From positions 24,901 to 46,478 of the forward strand of contig JH152803.1 in the NCBI GenBank assembly GCA_000226015.1: a DNA stretch of 21,578 nucleotides, in the 5' to 3' direction. Below the pieces are notes generated by a model. The model saw only the letters and a list, made by a program, of their open reading frames with translations. It was not told where the DNA came from and ran no database searches. This DNA comes from Mnemiopsis leidyi. Its lineage: Eukaryota; Ctenophora; Tentaculata; Lobata; Bolinopsidae. Made by a program: the position numbers and the translations under genes. The first letter of the stretch is position 1. Each line of letters opens with the position of its first letter. Shown here piece after piece: positions 19,101-21,578 of the stretch.

Positions 19101-20913
19101 TAACAGTGAACTTAGATGACGGCTATAAAGAAATGCGTAAAGAGGCCGAACCGATTTACCGCTAAATTTTGCAAATATCGGGAAAAGATGCCTTCGTCAA
19201 ACGGCTTTTGTTTTTAAAAAGCATTTACCATTTTAAAATCATCGACAAATATTTCTATGAATGACTTGAAACTGGATGACAGCTGTCAATTTCCTTACAG
19301 CTGTCAATAACCTTACTCTTTTATTTATCAAGTTATTCCTTATTCACAAGTTTCTTCCTAAACAAGCTGTGTTTCAATTAGTAGCCACTTTTGATAGATT
19401 CTATCCGTAATTTATGACAAAATCATGTGTCTATTTTATAATTTATAGTTATAAATGGCGTTTGCCGTTTAGAGTTGAAACGGTAAACGCAGGTTTAGTT
19501 TTAGAAGATGGAAATGTTAGTAAAAGTAAACTCTTTCTCTCTAAAAGTAATCAATCTTTATTGCAGAAAAATCTTGCAAAATTGTCTAAAAAATTGGGCA
19601 AAAGGGTCATATAGTTTGGTGAGTGGGGCAAAAGAAGAACAAATGGATGTTCCAATGGCGCCAATGGCGATGAGGTCAGTGGTGCCAATGGTGGTCACAA
19701 TCGCCATTGGCGCCAATGTTTGTGTTCCATTGGCGACAATGGCGATCGCCATTGGCGACCATTGGCACCATTATAATGGATCCATTGGAACCACTCGATG
19801 CGATACCTTTTTCACGATCGCACTCAGAGTGAATGGATCATTTGGAATTCCAATGGCGACAATGATTCCAATGGCGACAATGGTTCCAATGGCGACAATG
19901 GTTCCAATAATGGCGACATTGGCGCCAATGGCGACAATTGCCCCACTCACCAAACTATATGACCCTTTTGCCCAATTTTTTAGACAATTTTGCAGATTGA
20001 ATGATCGATTGCAATTTTAGTAAAAGTCTCACTGGCGCACCACAGCAACTAACTAGGATGAAAACTCTCACTTAACTTACATCCATTTACCAAGTCACAA
20101 CGTCATAATTACATGATATAAATTGTTATCTTGAAACGGAAATAGGGATGGTGATTAAGATCTTCGACTAGATCAGCGGGGCGATGCCACAAATCTCTCT
20201 ACGTATGTGTGTTTATTAACACTCTGAACTCACTAATTCGTTCTTCATAGTCCTGTTTAACGAACTTTCCACTTTGCAGATCTGCTGGAACAATACGTCA
20301 TTCTACAGAAGAAACAGTCCACTGGGAAGAAGAAGAACGAAGACGGGTACGGTGAGGGAGAAGGAGGAGGTTCGGATGAGGAAGAGGAGGAAGAGGAGGC
20401 CCTTGTGTGCCGGGTCTACTTCTGGCAAGGCAGAGATGCGAGCAAAGTGTGCTGGCCACAGTACTCTCTAAGGTTGGAATTGAATTACTTGTAGTTGTAT
20501 TTTAACAATCTTGTGAGTTCTGGATTTTCTAAAGAATTAGGAAAGTTTTGCCAACGTGGGTAAGGTTTTTACCAAAAACTTAACAACTTTTTAGTTACCT
20601 TTGCAGTTTCCATTTATGGGTAAAAGGGTAAGTTCGATAACGGCCGAAGGATTTATTTTGTTTGCTAAATTCTATGAGTTCTGAAAGTTTCGAACAACAA
20701 TCAACTGATCATGATGCTTACATGCCTGTAAATCACTATATCATGTGAACCAAACTAACGTTGGAACTAGCTTGCCTGCCCACAGTTCGTTCCGTGCCAA
20801 GATCCGGGAGAAGATCGGGAGCAAGATGCCAGTGGAGGACGAGAGGTGTTTTCAGCAGCAGGAGAGCGTCAAGTTTCTGTCCTACTTTAATGGGAAGTTC
20901 ATCATCCATAAAG
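939..20913 (+). CDS. FLII: Flightless-I homologue (LRR + gelsolin repeats), 21 internal exons, partial at both ends
   Basis: FLII proteins combine N-terminal leucine-rich repeats with six gelsolin-like domains. They act in actin severing/capping and remodelling, and in animals also as a transcriptional co-regulator. Conceptual splicing gives 863 complete codons with consistent phases: late LRRs (exons 1-6), a charged linker (7-8), gelsolin domain 1 (9-11), domain 2 (12-13), domain 3 (14-16), a short linker with micro-exon 17 and exon 18 ([13 protein letters not shown]), and domain 4 with an acidic insert (19-20), plus the start of the next linker (21). Diagnostic pieces are [71 protein letters not shown] and GKFIIHK. 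The order matches vertebrate FLII (about 1270 aa) throughout. The first LRRs and the C-terminal domains lie outside the window. Introns 3 and 19 host other genes. The family call rests on recognised motifs; the exon limits are my own reading. Confidence 0.95.
1190..1370. repeat. Degenerate inverted minisatellite with interstitial TTAGGG
   Basis: The rest of this 506-bp FLII intron is plain, but this block has GGGGCAAAATGTTCTGGAGC-type units on its right (about 1335-1370). Related units in the opposite sense lie on the left (CACGAT..., TTTTGCCCCGGTGACG, about 1205-1250). Between them is AAGGGTTAAAATTAGGGTTAGGGT (telomere-like hexamers, shown in part). The opposed halves suggest a dispersed fold-back repeat. 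Ends and target duplication are not resolved. Confidence 0.45.
1614..1672 (+). CDS. FLII: FLII exon (LRR)
   Basis: A 59-nt exon between a poly-T acceptor CAG and donor GTGAGT. It completes the split codon (phase 1 in, phase 0 out) and encodes one LRR core, [15 protein letters not shown]. Confidence 0.93.
1814..1859 (+). CDS. FLII: FLII exon (LRR), upstream flank of the large nested-gene intron
   Basis: A 46-nt exon between ATCAG and GTGAGT, encoding [15 protein letters not shown]. This matches the FLII motif KLxKLKxLYLN. It ends in phase 1, and its continuation lies 8,916 bp downstream at 10776. Confidence 0.93.
1860..3153. other. Proximal part of the large FLII intron, no gene recognised
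   Basis: AT-rich sequence between the 1859 donor and the MITE at 3154. A 64-codon open frame at 2735-2929 has no hydrophobic or family signature and is most likely chance. Confidence 0.5.
3154..3337. mobile_element. Tc1/mariner-like MITE with TA target duplication
   Basis: The left end reads CAGTCATCCCCCC. The right end, reverse-complemented, reads CAATCATCCCCCG. TA dinucleotides flank it at 3152-3153 and 3338-3339. Its 184-bp length, lack of a transposase frame, TA duplication and CAGT-type ends fit a non-autonomous Tc1/mariner-type element. The interior carries copies of CCCGGTAAATCGGGG. The open frames crossing it on both strands come from that repeat. Confidence 0.7.
3192..3329. repeat. 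15-bp repeat CCCGGTAAATCGGGG inside the MITE
   Basis: Exact copies lie at 3192-3206, 3283-3297, 3300-3314 and 3315-3329. Decayed copies lie between and before them (GGTAAGATTTCGGGGG, GTTAAATCGGGGG). The CCC/GGG ends let each unit form a small hairpin. The last two copies are directly adjacent, so the array has grown by tandem duplication. Confidence 0.85.
3338..4636. other. Intron sequence between the MITE and the first nested gene
   Basis: Mostly AT-rich. A 96-codon frame at 3451-3741 is Lys/Phe/Leu-rich because of A/T runs, including two units of about CCAAAAAGTTTTTTTC near 3602-3636, and shows no family signature. From about 4410 to 4530 the + strand is pyrimidine-rich and ends TTTGCTTAG. 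This could be the acceptor of a 5' UTR intron of the 4637 gene; no matching upstream exon was found. Confidence 0.4.
4637..5428 (+). CDS. Single-pass membrane protein with Asn/His/Tyr/Pro repeat tail, nested in FLII intron
   Basis: An unrecognised 263-aa protein. A short N-terminus is followed by one strongly hydrophobic segment (about residues 12-36) rich in Cys and ending CWNICWR. The tail is Pro/Lys/Asp-rich (about 37-130) and then low-complexity: three units containing YGHNLN or HGHNLN with NQGYxANMP spacers (about 132-215). The C-terminus is SSTV, a class I PDZ-ligand pattern. There is no signal peptide cleavage pattern. Basic residues after the segment suggest N-out/C-in. Met1 has A at -3; Met8 is an alternative start that would leave a length like the paralogue at 5848. 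The gene is intronless, on the FLII strand, with AATAAA 13 nt after the stop. Function unknown; the repeat and paralogy argue for a real gene. Confidence 0.75.
   Translation: MSIIVAGMELVNEVIIVFAVIIFICTVCFCWNICWRFGDSINTIPTYIPSRDPIKTVKTNSFKRVSDAGAEKQSADYSHSAAEVPKQAEALDKPKQDPNPNPIKPDQDLERQNLHFGSKHDEKVAPSNSGHIPDMYNHGHNLNVQNQGYNANMPHQPVVFCDMPNYGHNLNAPHPYNPEMAKHGYNPEMFNYGHNLNTPNQGYHANMPQPASCPDAPNHTPYPEVNFYPPLENARYPAQTAIEGFSRYRIPTATFERLDSSTV
5441..5446 (+). promoter_or_regulatory. AATAAA polyadenylation signal for the 4637 gene
   Basis: A canonical hexamer starting 13 nt after the TGA stop of the 263-aa frame. It would give a very short 3' UTR, and would also end transcripts inside the FLII intron. 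Confidence 0.45.
5848..6012 (+). CDS. 54-aa single-pass membrane microprotein, paralogue of the 4637 gene
   Basis: A short complete frame in a strong start context (AAGATGG, A at -3). The protein is nearly all membrane segment: seven leading residues, then [14 protein letters not shown] and [10 protein letters not shown], then a 24-residue polar tail ending PEVPV. Over the 25 residues from NEV to WR it shares 14 identities with the 4637 protein, ungapped, including both ends and two Cys. That is strong evidence for translation and recent tandem duplication. It lacks the Asn/Tyr/His repeat tail. It is intronless, on the same strand, 419 bp after the first gene's stop. Function unknown. It could be a truncated duplicate, but the frame is clean from Met to stop. 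Confidence 0.7.
   Translation: MDSYAITNEVLIVLIVIILVCIISFCASIMWRNSNGPNGFHNLRNSEPSPEVPV
8231..8320. repeat. Imperfect tandem repeat of TCTATTTATC...GATTATCTGTTTGTCT
   Basis: Two related blocks (8231-8265 and 8278-8320) share TCTATTTATC at the start and GATTATCTGTTTGTCT at the end. The second carries an extra TGTC-rich stretch. It is a pyrimidine-rich low-complexity duplication. Confidence 0.75.
8461..8542. repeat. Perfect 41-bp tandem duplication
   Basis: The unit beginning AATGTTTTGCGTAGTGCTAG occurs twice back to back (8461-8501, 8502-8542) with no mismatch, so it is recent or an assembly artefact. It lies about 260 bp upstream of the third nested gene, where it could duplicate promoter sequence. 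Confidence 0.9.
8806..10065 (+). CDS. 419-aa single-pass membrane protein with acidic Ser-rich tail, nested in FLII intron
   Basis: Not recognised as a known family. About 24 polar residues precede one long hydrophobic segment (about 25-50, [19 protein letters not shown]), a Cys cluster (CYCYTC) and a basic stretch (RVHKPRYAR). This suggests type III topology, with N outside and the large tail cytosolic; the Cys could be palmitoylated. The tail is Ser/Asp/Glu-rich, with two related acidic motifs, [13 protein letters not shown] and [10 protein letters not shown], and a third acidic stretch, FDDSSDDEF. These look like casein-kinase-2-type sites. There is no enzyme motif. The C-terminus KHLIL fits a class II PDZ ligand only loosely. 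It is intronless, has A at -3, and a candidate AATAAA at 10303. The length of clean frame and biased composition make it a confident gene. Confidence 0.85.
   Translation: MSSSDSGRDQSNVVFYISHSPTPTTIIVIVVILVILIGAFALSVTCYCYTCRVHKPRYARFMNGVIPHCSSNMSAQNSPTLSNPTFPPLMRSSSDRVISDNRLSLARKLRRAVSLDKIVNIELPILRDVCRRDKPDVSLGSMSSDSLESGLGLVSDPSQHLLASTTDKTVIRSKGSSPISEAVIIHNERSGPSSCSSVLSTAELKLSKLKETSLLLGDEGSSKKMVDSRRYRVLPKSSLEWSDEITDDESDKMRGKQKFACLPKIVPTYLQDRDIDWTDDTDLDIKGDDVLPRDPDALMPSERNPLSEKEILSPAAHDFDDSSDDEFHSTHSDISCDELSRLLTDNSHESPSRNPANLDRESETQDLQSGVSGVGNVTLPREECDEIKPVNVISSASSHSGSGSLTSKSLTLPTKHLIL
10066..10775. other. 3' flank of nested gene three and end of the large FLII intron
   Basis: AT-rich, with the probable 3' UTR and poly(A) signal of the 8806 gene, then plain intron up to the TTCAG acceptor at 10771-10775. 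A minus-strand frame at 10759-10977 overlaps the FLII exon antisense and is a shadow. Confidence 0.55.
10303..10308 (+). promoter_or_regulatory. AATAAA polyadenylation signal for the 8806 gene
   Basis: The first canonical hexamer I saw downstream of the stop at 10065, implying a 3' UTR of about 250 nt. Confidence 0.5.
10776..10831 (+). CDS. FLII: FLII exon (LRR), downstream flank of the large nested-gene intron
   Basis: A 56-nt exon after TTCAG, ending before GTGAGA. Joined to the 1859 donor it forms Gly and then [18 protein letters not shown], the counterpart of the FLII segment NKLxFxGLPSGIGKLxNL. Phases are 1 in and 0 out. Finding it proves that the 4637, 5848 and 8806 ORFs sit inside a FLII intron. 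Confidence 0.92.
10832..11249. other. 418-bp FLII intron, no feature recognised
   Basis: Ordinary intron with donor GTGAGA and acceptor TTCAG. I see no repeat or gene in it. Confidence 0.7.
11250..11390 (+). CDS. FLII: FLII exon (LRRs)
   Basis: A 141-nt, phase 0/0 exon between TTCAG and GTGTGT. It begins [20 protein letters not shown] and contains [15 protein letters not shown]. It aligns with the human EFMAANNNLxLVPESLCRC region. Confidence 0.93.
11595..11751 (+). CDS. FLII: FLII exon (LRR cap and family signature)
   Basis: A 157-nt exon after CCACAG, ending in phase 1 before GTGAGT. It carries the strong FLII signatures [14 protein letters not shown] and [18 protein letters not shown], which close the LRR domain. 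Confidence 0.94.
11906..12012 (+). CDS. FLII: FLII exon (charged linker)
   Basis: A 107-nt exon between TTCCAG and GTACAT, phase 1 in and 0 out. It encodes a Lys/Arg/Glu-rich, probably helical linker ([18 protein letters not shown]...NKFLK) that corresponds to the basic linker between LRRs and gelsolin domains. Confidence 0.9.
12300..12494 (+). CDS. FLII: FLII exon (linker into gelsolin domain 1)
   Basis: A 195-nt, phase 0/0 exon after GTACAG, ending before GTTGGT. It contains [10 protein letters not shown], an E/R-rich stretch, then [20 protein letters not shown]. This matches FLII KxRRWDxGLxKPxLDYSEFF. A longer open frame across this locus in a shifted frame is a shadow. Confidence 0.92.
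12631..12732 (+). CDS. FLII: FLII exon (gelsolin domain 1, start)
   Basis: A 102-nt, phase 0/0 exon between TTTCAG and GTTAGT. It encodes [13 protein letters not shown] and [13 protein letters not shown], the conserved first strands of a gelsolin repeat. Confidence 0.95.
12839..12975 (+). CDS. FLII: FLII exon (gelsolin domain 1, middle)
   Basis: A 137-nt exon between GAGCAG and GTACAC, ending in phase 2. It encodes [19 protein letters not shown] and [11 protein letters not shown]: the gelsolin W-I-G strand and long helix, as in FLII domain 1. Confidence 0.95.
13089..13285 (+). CDS. FLII: FLII exon (gelsolin domain 1, end)
   Basis: A 197-nt exon between TTCCAG and GTAAGT (phase 2 in, 1 out). 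It encodes [32 protein letters not shown] and a following strand ([15 protein letters not shown]), in line with human REEMGDESEEFLQVF and GGTASGFY. Confidence 0.95.
13450..13588 (+). CDS. FLII: FLII exon (gelsolin domain 2)
   Basis: A 139-nt exon between TCCACAG and GTTAGT (phase 1 in, 2 out). It encodes [17 protein letters not shown] and [13 protein letters not shown], matching the FLII domain 2 core VFLLDxGLDIYVWxG and AEKINKNERKGKA. Confidence 0.95.
13784..13934 (+). CDS. FLII: FLII exon (gelsolin domain 2 end and linker)
   Basis: A 151-nt exon between CTGCAG and GTATAT (phase 2 in, 0 out). It encodes [18 protein letters not shown] and a linker ending VPTPKLYE. The PKLY motif precedes domain 3 in FLII. 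Confidence 0.93.
14084..14232 (+). CDS. FLII: FLII exon (gelsolin domain 3, start)
   Basis: A 149-nt exon between CCGCAG and GTAAGA, ending in phase 2. It encodes [15 protein letters not shown] and [20 protein letters not shown]. Both are close to the human LGLGYLELPQINY and CVYILDCWSDVFIWLG. Confidence 0.96.
14454..14545 (+). CDS. FLII: FLII exon (gelsolin domain 3, helix)
   Basis: A 92-nt exon between TTCCAG and GTAAGC (phase 2 in, 1 out). It encodes [14 protein letters not shown] and [14 protein letters not shown], equivalent to human VRAAALKLGQEL and RPRHATVSRSLEG. Confidence 0.93.
14723..14800. repeat. 20-bp tandem repeat TACTAATAAGTTTTTAACAC
   Basis: Four copies start with an invariant TACTAATAAGTTT at 14723, 14741, 14761 and 14781 (periods 18, 20, 20). 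They lie inside the 428-bp intron before the domain 3 end exon. TACTAAT resembles the branch-point consensus (TACTAAC), so the array offers several branch-point-like sites, though 170 bp or more from the acceptor. Confidence 0.85.
14974..15077 (+). CDS. FLII: FLII exon (gelsolin domain 3, end)
   Basis: A 104-nt exon after a TAG acceptor, ending before GTGAGT (phase 1 in, 0 out). It encodes [20 protein letters not shown] and [10 protein letters not shown], matching FLII [23 protein letters not shown]. Confidence 0.95.
15235..15255 (+). CDS. FLII: FLII 21-nt micro-exon (probable)
   Basis: Seven codons (VKTLSVE) lie between an acceptor TGTTTGTAG and a strong donor GTAAGC, with phase 0 on both sides. 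Flanking exons are also phase 0 here, so including or skipping it keeps the frame. With it, the linker between the end of domain 3 and MKVDLTALF is close to the vertebrate length. There is no sequence identity to confirm it. Confidence 0.6.
15425..15545 (+). CDS. FLII: FLII exon (linker before gelsolin domain 4)
   Basis: A 121-nt exon between TTGCAG and GTTAGT (phase 0 in, 1 out). It encodes [20 protein letters not shown] and [20 protein letters not shown], aligned with FLII MKADLTALFLPRQPPMS and EEWNEDLDGM. Confidence 0.95.
15557..15668. repeat. Degenerate TGTATAGTGTACTG tandem repeat
   Basis: GTGGTGTATAGTGTACTG appears twice (about 15570 and 15598). Shorter variants follow (AATGTATAGTATATTG, ATATATAGTGTAATATAG). 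It fills most of the 138-bp intron 15546-15683 up to its polypyrimidine tract. Confidence 0.75.
15684..15809 (+). CDS. FLII: FLII exon (gelsolin domain 4, start), upstream flank of the GPCR-hosting intron
   Basis: A 126-nt exon between TTACAG and GTAAGT, phase 1 on both sides. It encodes [20 protein letters not shown] and [13 protein letters not shown], the family's GFVLEGKKFARLP and HFYTQDCYVFLCRYW. Confidence 0.95.
15810..17165. other. Start of the GPCR-hosting FLII intron
   Basis: No gene supported. An imperfect fold-back lies at about 16109-16229: GATGAGAAGCT faces AGCTTCTGATTGG, and AGAAAAAGGTA faces TACCTTTCTCT. It could be an old MITE. Frames at 16345-16629 (minus) and 16525-16707 (plus) overlap each other and show no signature. 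The last stretch before 17166 should hold the GPCR promoter and 5' UTR. TTTCAG at about 17147-17152 could be a 5' UTR acceptor. Confidence 0.45.
17166..18133 (+). CDS. Divergent class A (rhodopsin-like) GPCR, single exon, one frameshift, nested in FLII intron
   Basis: Seven hydrophobic segments are visible across two frames. The first frame (17166 to about 17660) gives TM1-TM4: GDSIILL (the usual N1.50 is D), LAVGDLL with the conserved D2.50, [10 protein letters not shown] with the ECL1 W and C3.25, and a TM3 end reading [11 protein letters not shown] where DRYLAIV is usual. The second frame (from about 17665) gives ECL2 with its paired Cys (NYECSY), TM5, TM6 (LFSYLPL; the CWxP Trp is absent), TM7 ANFYIY instead of NPxxY, then helix 8 FREFLK. 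The total of 968 nt is one base short of 323 codons, so a single-base deletion in ECL2 explains it. The start context is strong (AACATGG). Subfamily and ligand are not recognised. It is either a recent pseudogene or a sequence error. AATAAA lies six nt after the stop. Confidence 0.82.
18139..18144 (+). promoter_or_regulatory. AATAAA polyadenylation signal for the GPCR
   Basis: The hexamer begins 6 nt after the TGA of the second GPCR frame. The position is extremely close to the stop, similar to the 4637 gene. Confidence 0.4.
18173..18295 (+). other. Short coding-like frame, possible terminal exon or relic
   Basis: Forty codons starting after TTTTAAG, with no ATG at the left. The frame reads [20 protein letters not shown] and then [13 protein letters not shown] before TAG. 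The composition is amphipathic and looks protein-like, unlike the surrounding intron, but 40 open codons can occur by chance. I do not recognise it, and it is not part of the FLII frame. Confidence 0.25.
18296..18609. other. Spacer between the GPCR and its decayed copy
   Basis: Very AT-rich, with A/T runs near 18370-18425. I recognise nothing here. If the copy at 18610 was once complete, its TM1-TM5 part should lie here, but no trace is readable. Confidence 0.5.
18610..18928 (+). pseudogene. Decayed GPCR copy (TM6, TM7 and tail only)
   Basis: Two pieces in different frames match the intact neighbour in order. The first, [18 protein letters not shown] (about 18635-18690), corresponds to TM6 [18 protein letters not shown]. 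The second, from 18779, reads [20 protein letters not shown] and ends after [10 protein letters not shown]...YA with TAA at 18926. It corresponds to [19 protein letters not shown] and the CKLL tail. Between them lie a stop at 18718-18720 and unreadable sequence where ECL3 should be. TM1-TM5 are gone. This is a tandem duplicate that has lost function. Confidence 0.85.
18929..19574. other. Intron sequence between GPCR relic and the 420-bp element
   Basis: Contains a 17-bp near-tandem duplication (GTCAAACTTCTGTTA, about 18928-18960) and two copies of CTTACAGCTGTCAAT-like sequence near 19280-19310. Otherwise I see nothing. Frames beginning at 19414 and 19508 run into the repeat element and are not genes. 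Confidence 0.5.
19575..19994. mobile_element. 420-bp non-autonomous element with perfect 57-bp terminal inverted repeats
   Basis: The arm at 19575-19631 (starting TGCAAAATTGTCTAAAAAAT) is the exact reverse complement of 19938-19994, with no mismatch. The similarity continues a few bases outward with one indel (AATCT versus AATC). No transposase frame is present, so it is a MITE or fold-back element moved in trans. The interior is built of CCAATGGCGACAATG-like units in both orientations, so most of the element can fold on itself. No short target duplication is evident directly at the arms. TTAGTAAAAGT occurs at 19517-19527 and again at 20017-20027, a possible 11-bp flanking duplication. The perfect arms imply recent insertion. 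Confidence 0.85.
19851..19937. repeat. 18-bp tandem repeat CCAATGGCGACAATGGTT
   Basis: Three consecutive 18-bp units (GATT or GGTT at the end) run from about 19851 to 19904, followed by two rearranged ones (CCAATAATGGCGACATTGG, CGCCAATGGCGACAATTG). As the period is a multiple of three it yields long open frames on both strands with hexapeptides such as MATMVP. These frames are by-products, not genes. Related units in mixed orientation occupy 19650-19775. Confidence 0.85.
19995..20279. other. End of GPCR-hosting FLII intron
   Basis: Plain sequence up to the acceptor ACTTTGCAG. Nothing recognised apart from the TTAGTAAAAGT copy at 20017 noted for the neighbouring element. Confidence 0.6.
20280..20472 (+). 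CDS. FLII: FLII exon (gelsolin domain 4 with acidic insert), downstream flank of the GPCR-hosting intron
   Basis: A 193-nt exon between TTTGCAG and GTTGGA (phase 1 in, 2 out). A Lys-rich stretch is followed by Gly/Glu and a run of eight acidic residues. Then come [18 protein letters not shown] and PQYSLR. Vertebrate FLII has a similar long Glu/Lys insert right before CIVYFWQGREAS, so the 4.5-kb intron splits domain 4 at this loop. Confidence 0.94.
20473..20785. other. 313-bp FLII intron, no feature recognised
   Basis: Donor GTTGGA is weak; acceptor CCCACAG is good. Nothing else is seen. Confidence 0.65.
20786..20913 (+). CDS. FLII: FLII exon (after domain 4), last exon visible
   Basis: A 128-nt exon after CCCACAG, ending in phase 1 before GTAATC. 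It encodes [35 protein letters not shown] and IIHK, matching FLII [25 protein letters not shown]. Its last 43 nt are the first copy of a 49-bp tandem repeat that continues into the intron. If the donor is not used, translation stops eight codons past the split Gly. Confidence 0.94.
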
Positions 20914-21086
20914 GTAATCAAGTTTCTGTGTTGCTTTAATGGTAAGTTCATCATTCATAAAGGTAATCAAGTTTCTGTCTTACTTTTATGGGAAGTTCAT
21001 CATTCATAAAGGTAATCAAGTTTCTGTGTTACTTTAATGGGAAGTTCATCATCCATAAAGGTAATCAAGTTTCTGTCTTACTTTAA
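20871..21086. repeat. FLII: 49-bp tandem repeat spanning an FLII exon end and its splice donor
   Basis: Four full units start at 20871, 20920, 20969 and 21018. A 20-bp partial unit at 21067-21086 is cut off by the GC-rich element. Each unit starts AAGTTTCTGT and ends CATAAAGGTAATC. The first unit holds the last 43 coding bases of the exon plus the GTAATC donor; the rest lie in the intron. Every copy repeats the AAAG/GTAATC donor. Units differ by a few substitutions (CCTAC, GTTGC, CTTAC, GTTAC), so the array is young but not identical. Confidence 0.93.
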
Positions 21087-21282
21087 CAGGGCCGTAGCTA
21101 GGATTTTGAAATGGGGGGGGTCATCTTGCGAGGGAAGCGCGCAAGCTGCGAAACTCGGCGCGAAGCGCCGAGCCCGCGGCGGGGGTTTGGGGGCGCAGCC
21201 CCCAACGGGGTCCAGGGGCAGAGCCCCTTGCCGGGGGCTAGGGGGGGCGGAGCCCCCCTGGAAAATTTTAGCAGGAATACAG
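21087..21282. mobile_element. GC-rich hairpin element with CAGGGCCGTAGC end
   Basis: Abruptly GC-rich block starting CAGGGCCGTAGCTAGGATTT directly after a truncated 49-bp repeat unit. The right side (CCCCCTGGAAAATTTTAGCA then GGAATACAGG, about 21254-21282) is an imperfect inverted copy of the left end. In between lie four perfect hairpins with three-base loops. CAGGG(G)CGTAGC ends like this are, from memory, common among short DNA-transposon derivatives in aquatic invertebrates. The superfamily and the right boundary are not certain. Open frames over it on both strands are composition artefacts. Confidence 0.55.
21154..21258. repeat. Series of four perfect hairpins
   Basis: CTCGGCGC-GAA-GCGCCGAG (21154-21172), TTGGGGGC-GCA-GCCCCCAA (21187-21205), AGGGGC-AGA-GCCCCT (21214-21228) and GGGGGGC-GGA-GCCCCCC (21242-21258). 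Each has a C/G closing pair and a three-base loop ending in A. The pattern repeats while the stems differ, so pairing rather than primary sequence appears to be kept. Confidence 0.85.
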
Positions 21283-21578
21283 GTAAAAAGGCCGTTTTTT
21301 ATCAATAAGAAAGCAGAAAATCGAGGCATCTTGAGGTGTTGAAGCAGGCCCAATGTCCATACAGAAGCTGTGACTATCTGGTATGCTCACTGTTTAGACA
21401 TTATCTGTGCCATGATCTATATTCTAAAAGAATTTGTTAGATAAATCGGGGTATTTAAATGATATAGATAACAATTTTCAATTTTGCAATCGAGAATAAT
21501 AAGCAAATGGGCAATGGGCAATGGCAAGTATCAATGTTCGATTGTGATAAGTGTCAAGATTCAAGTTGTTAGCTTATA
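21283..21578. other. FLII intron to the right edge, no exon found
   Basis: AT-rich sequence. I searched for the next FLII exon (expected to continue after FIIHKG) and did not find it. The intron therefore runs past the window. Confidence 0.55.

Noticed and set aside
19508-20020. 170-codon frame with MATMVP hexapeptide repeats
   Set aside because: It is produced by the 18-bp tandem repeat and the inverted arms of the mobile element; similar frames arise on the other strand from the same repeat.
21037-21353. Frames of 65-101 codons on both strands at the right edge
   Set aside because: High GC hairpin sequence lacks stop codons; Gly/Ala/Pro/Arg-rich translations with no signature.
1-21578. 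CRISPR arrays, operons, tRNA or rRNA genes
   Set aside because: Tandem repeats here have no regular unique spacers, the genes are eukaryotic and spliced, and I saw no tRNA cloverleaf or rRNA signature.

Overview
The window looks like nuclear DNA of an invertebrate animal. It is AT-rich, its genes are split by GT-AG introns, and it contains animal gene families, 3' AATAAA signals and MITE-like elements. No protein here pins down the phylum. A cnidarian or another early-branching or lophotrochozoan animal is a guess from the divergent class A GPCR and the style of repeats.

One gene spans nearly the whole window on the + strand: a Flightless-I (FLII) orthologue, an LRR plus gelsolin-repeat actin regulator. 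I resolve 21 consecutive coding exons between 939 and 20913. They give 863 complete codons in one continuous frame with compatible phases at every junction. They run from the late LRRs to the fourth gelsolin-like domain and the region just after it. The first exons lie before the window and the last after it. A 21-nt micro-exon (15235-15255) sits at a variable linker.

Most FLII introns are 100-500 bp, but two are very large and both host same-strand genes. The 8,916-bp intron 1860-10775 holds three intronless ORFs, each with one membrane segment near the N-terminus: 263 aa (4637-5428), 54 aa (5848-6012) and 419 aa (8806-10065). The first two are clear paralogues across the membrane segment. 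The third has a similar plan and a Cys-rich membrane exit, but no convincing homology. The 4,470-bp intron 15810-20279 holds a single-exon class A GPCR (17166-18133) with one frameshift, and the decayed tail of a second copy (about 18610-18928).

Mobile and repeat DNA: a 184-bp Tc1/mariner-like MITE with TA target duplication (3154-3337); a 420-bp element with perfect 57-bp inverted ends and an 18-bp internal repeat (19575-19994); a GC-rich hairpin element (21087 to about 21282); a repeat with interstitial TTAGGG (about 1190-1370); and several short tandem arrays. The most unusual array is a 49-bp repeat that copies the 3' end of an FLII exon together with its splice donor (20871-21086).
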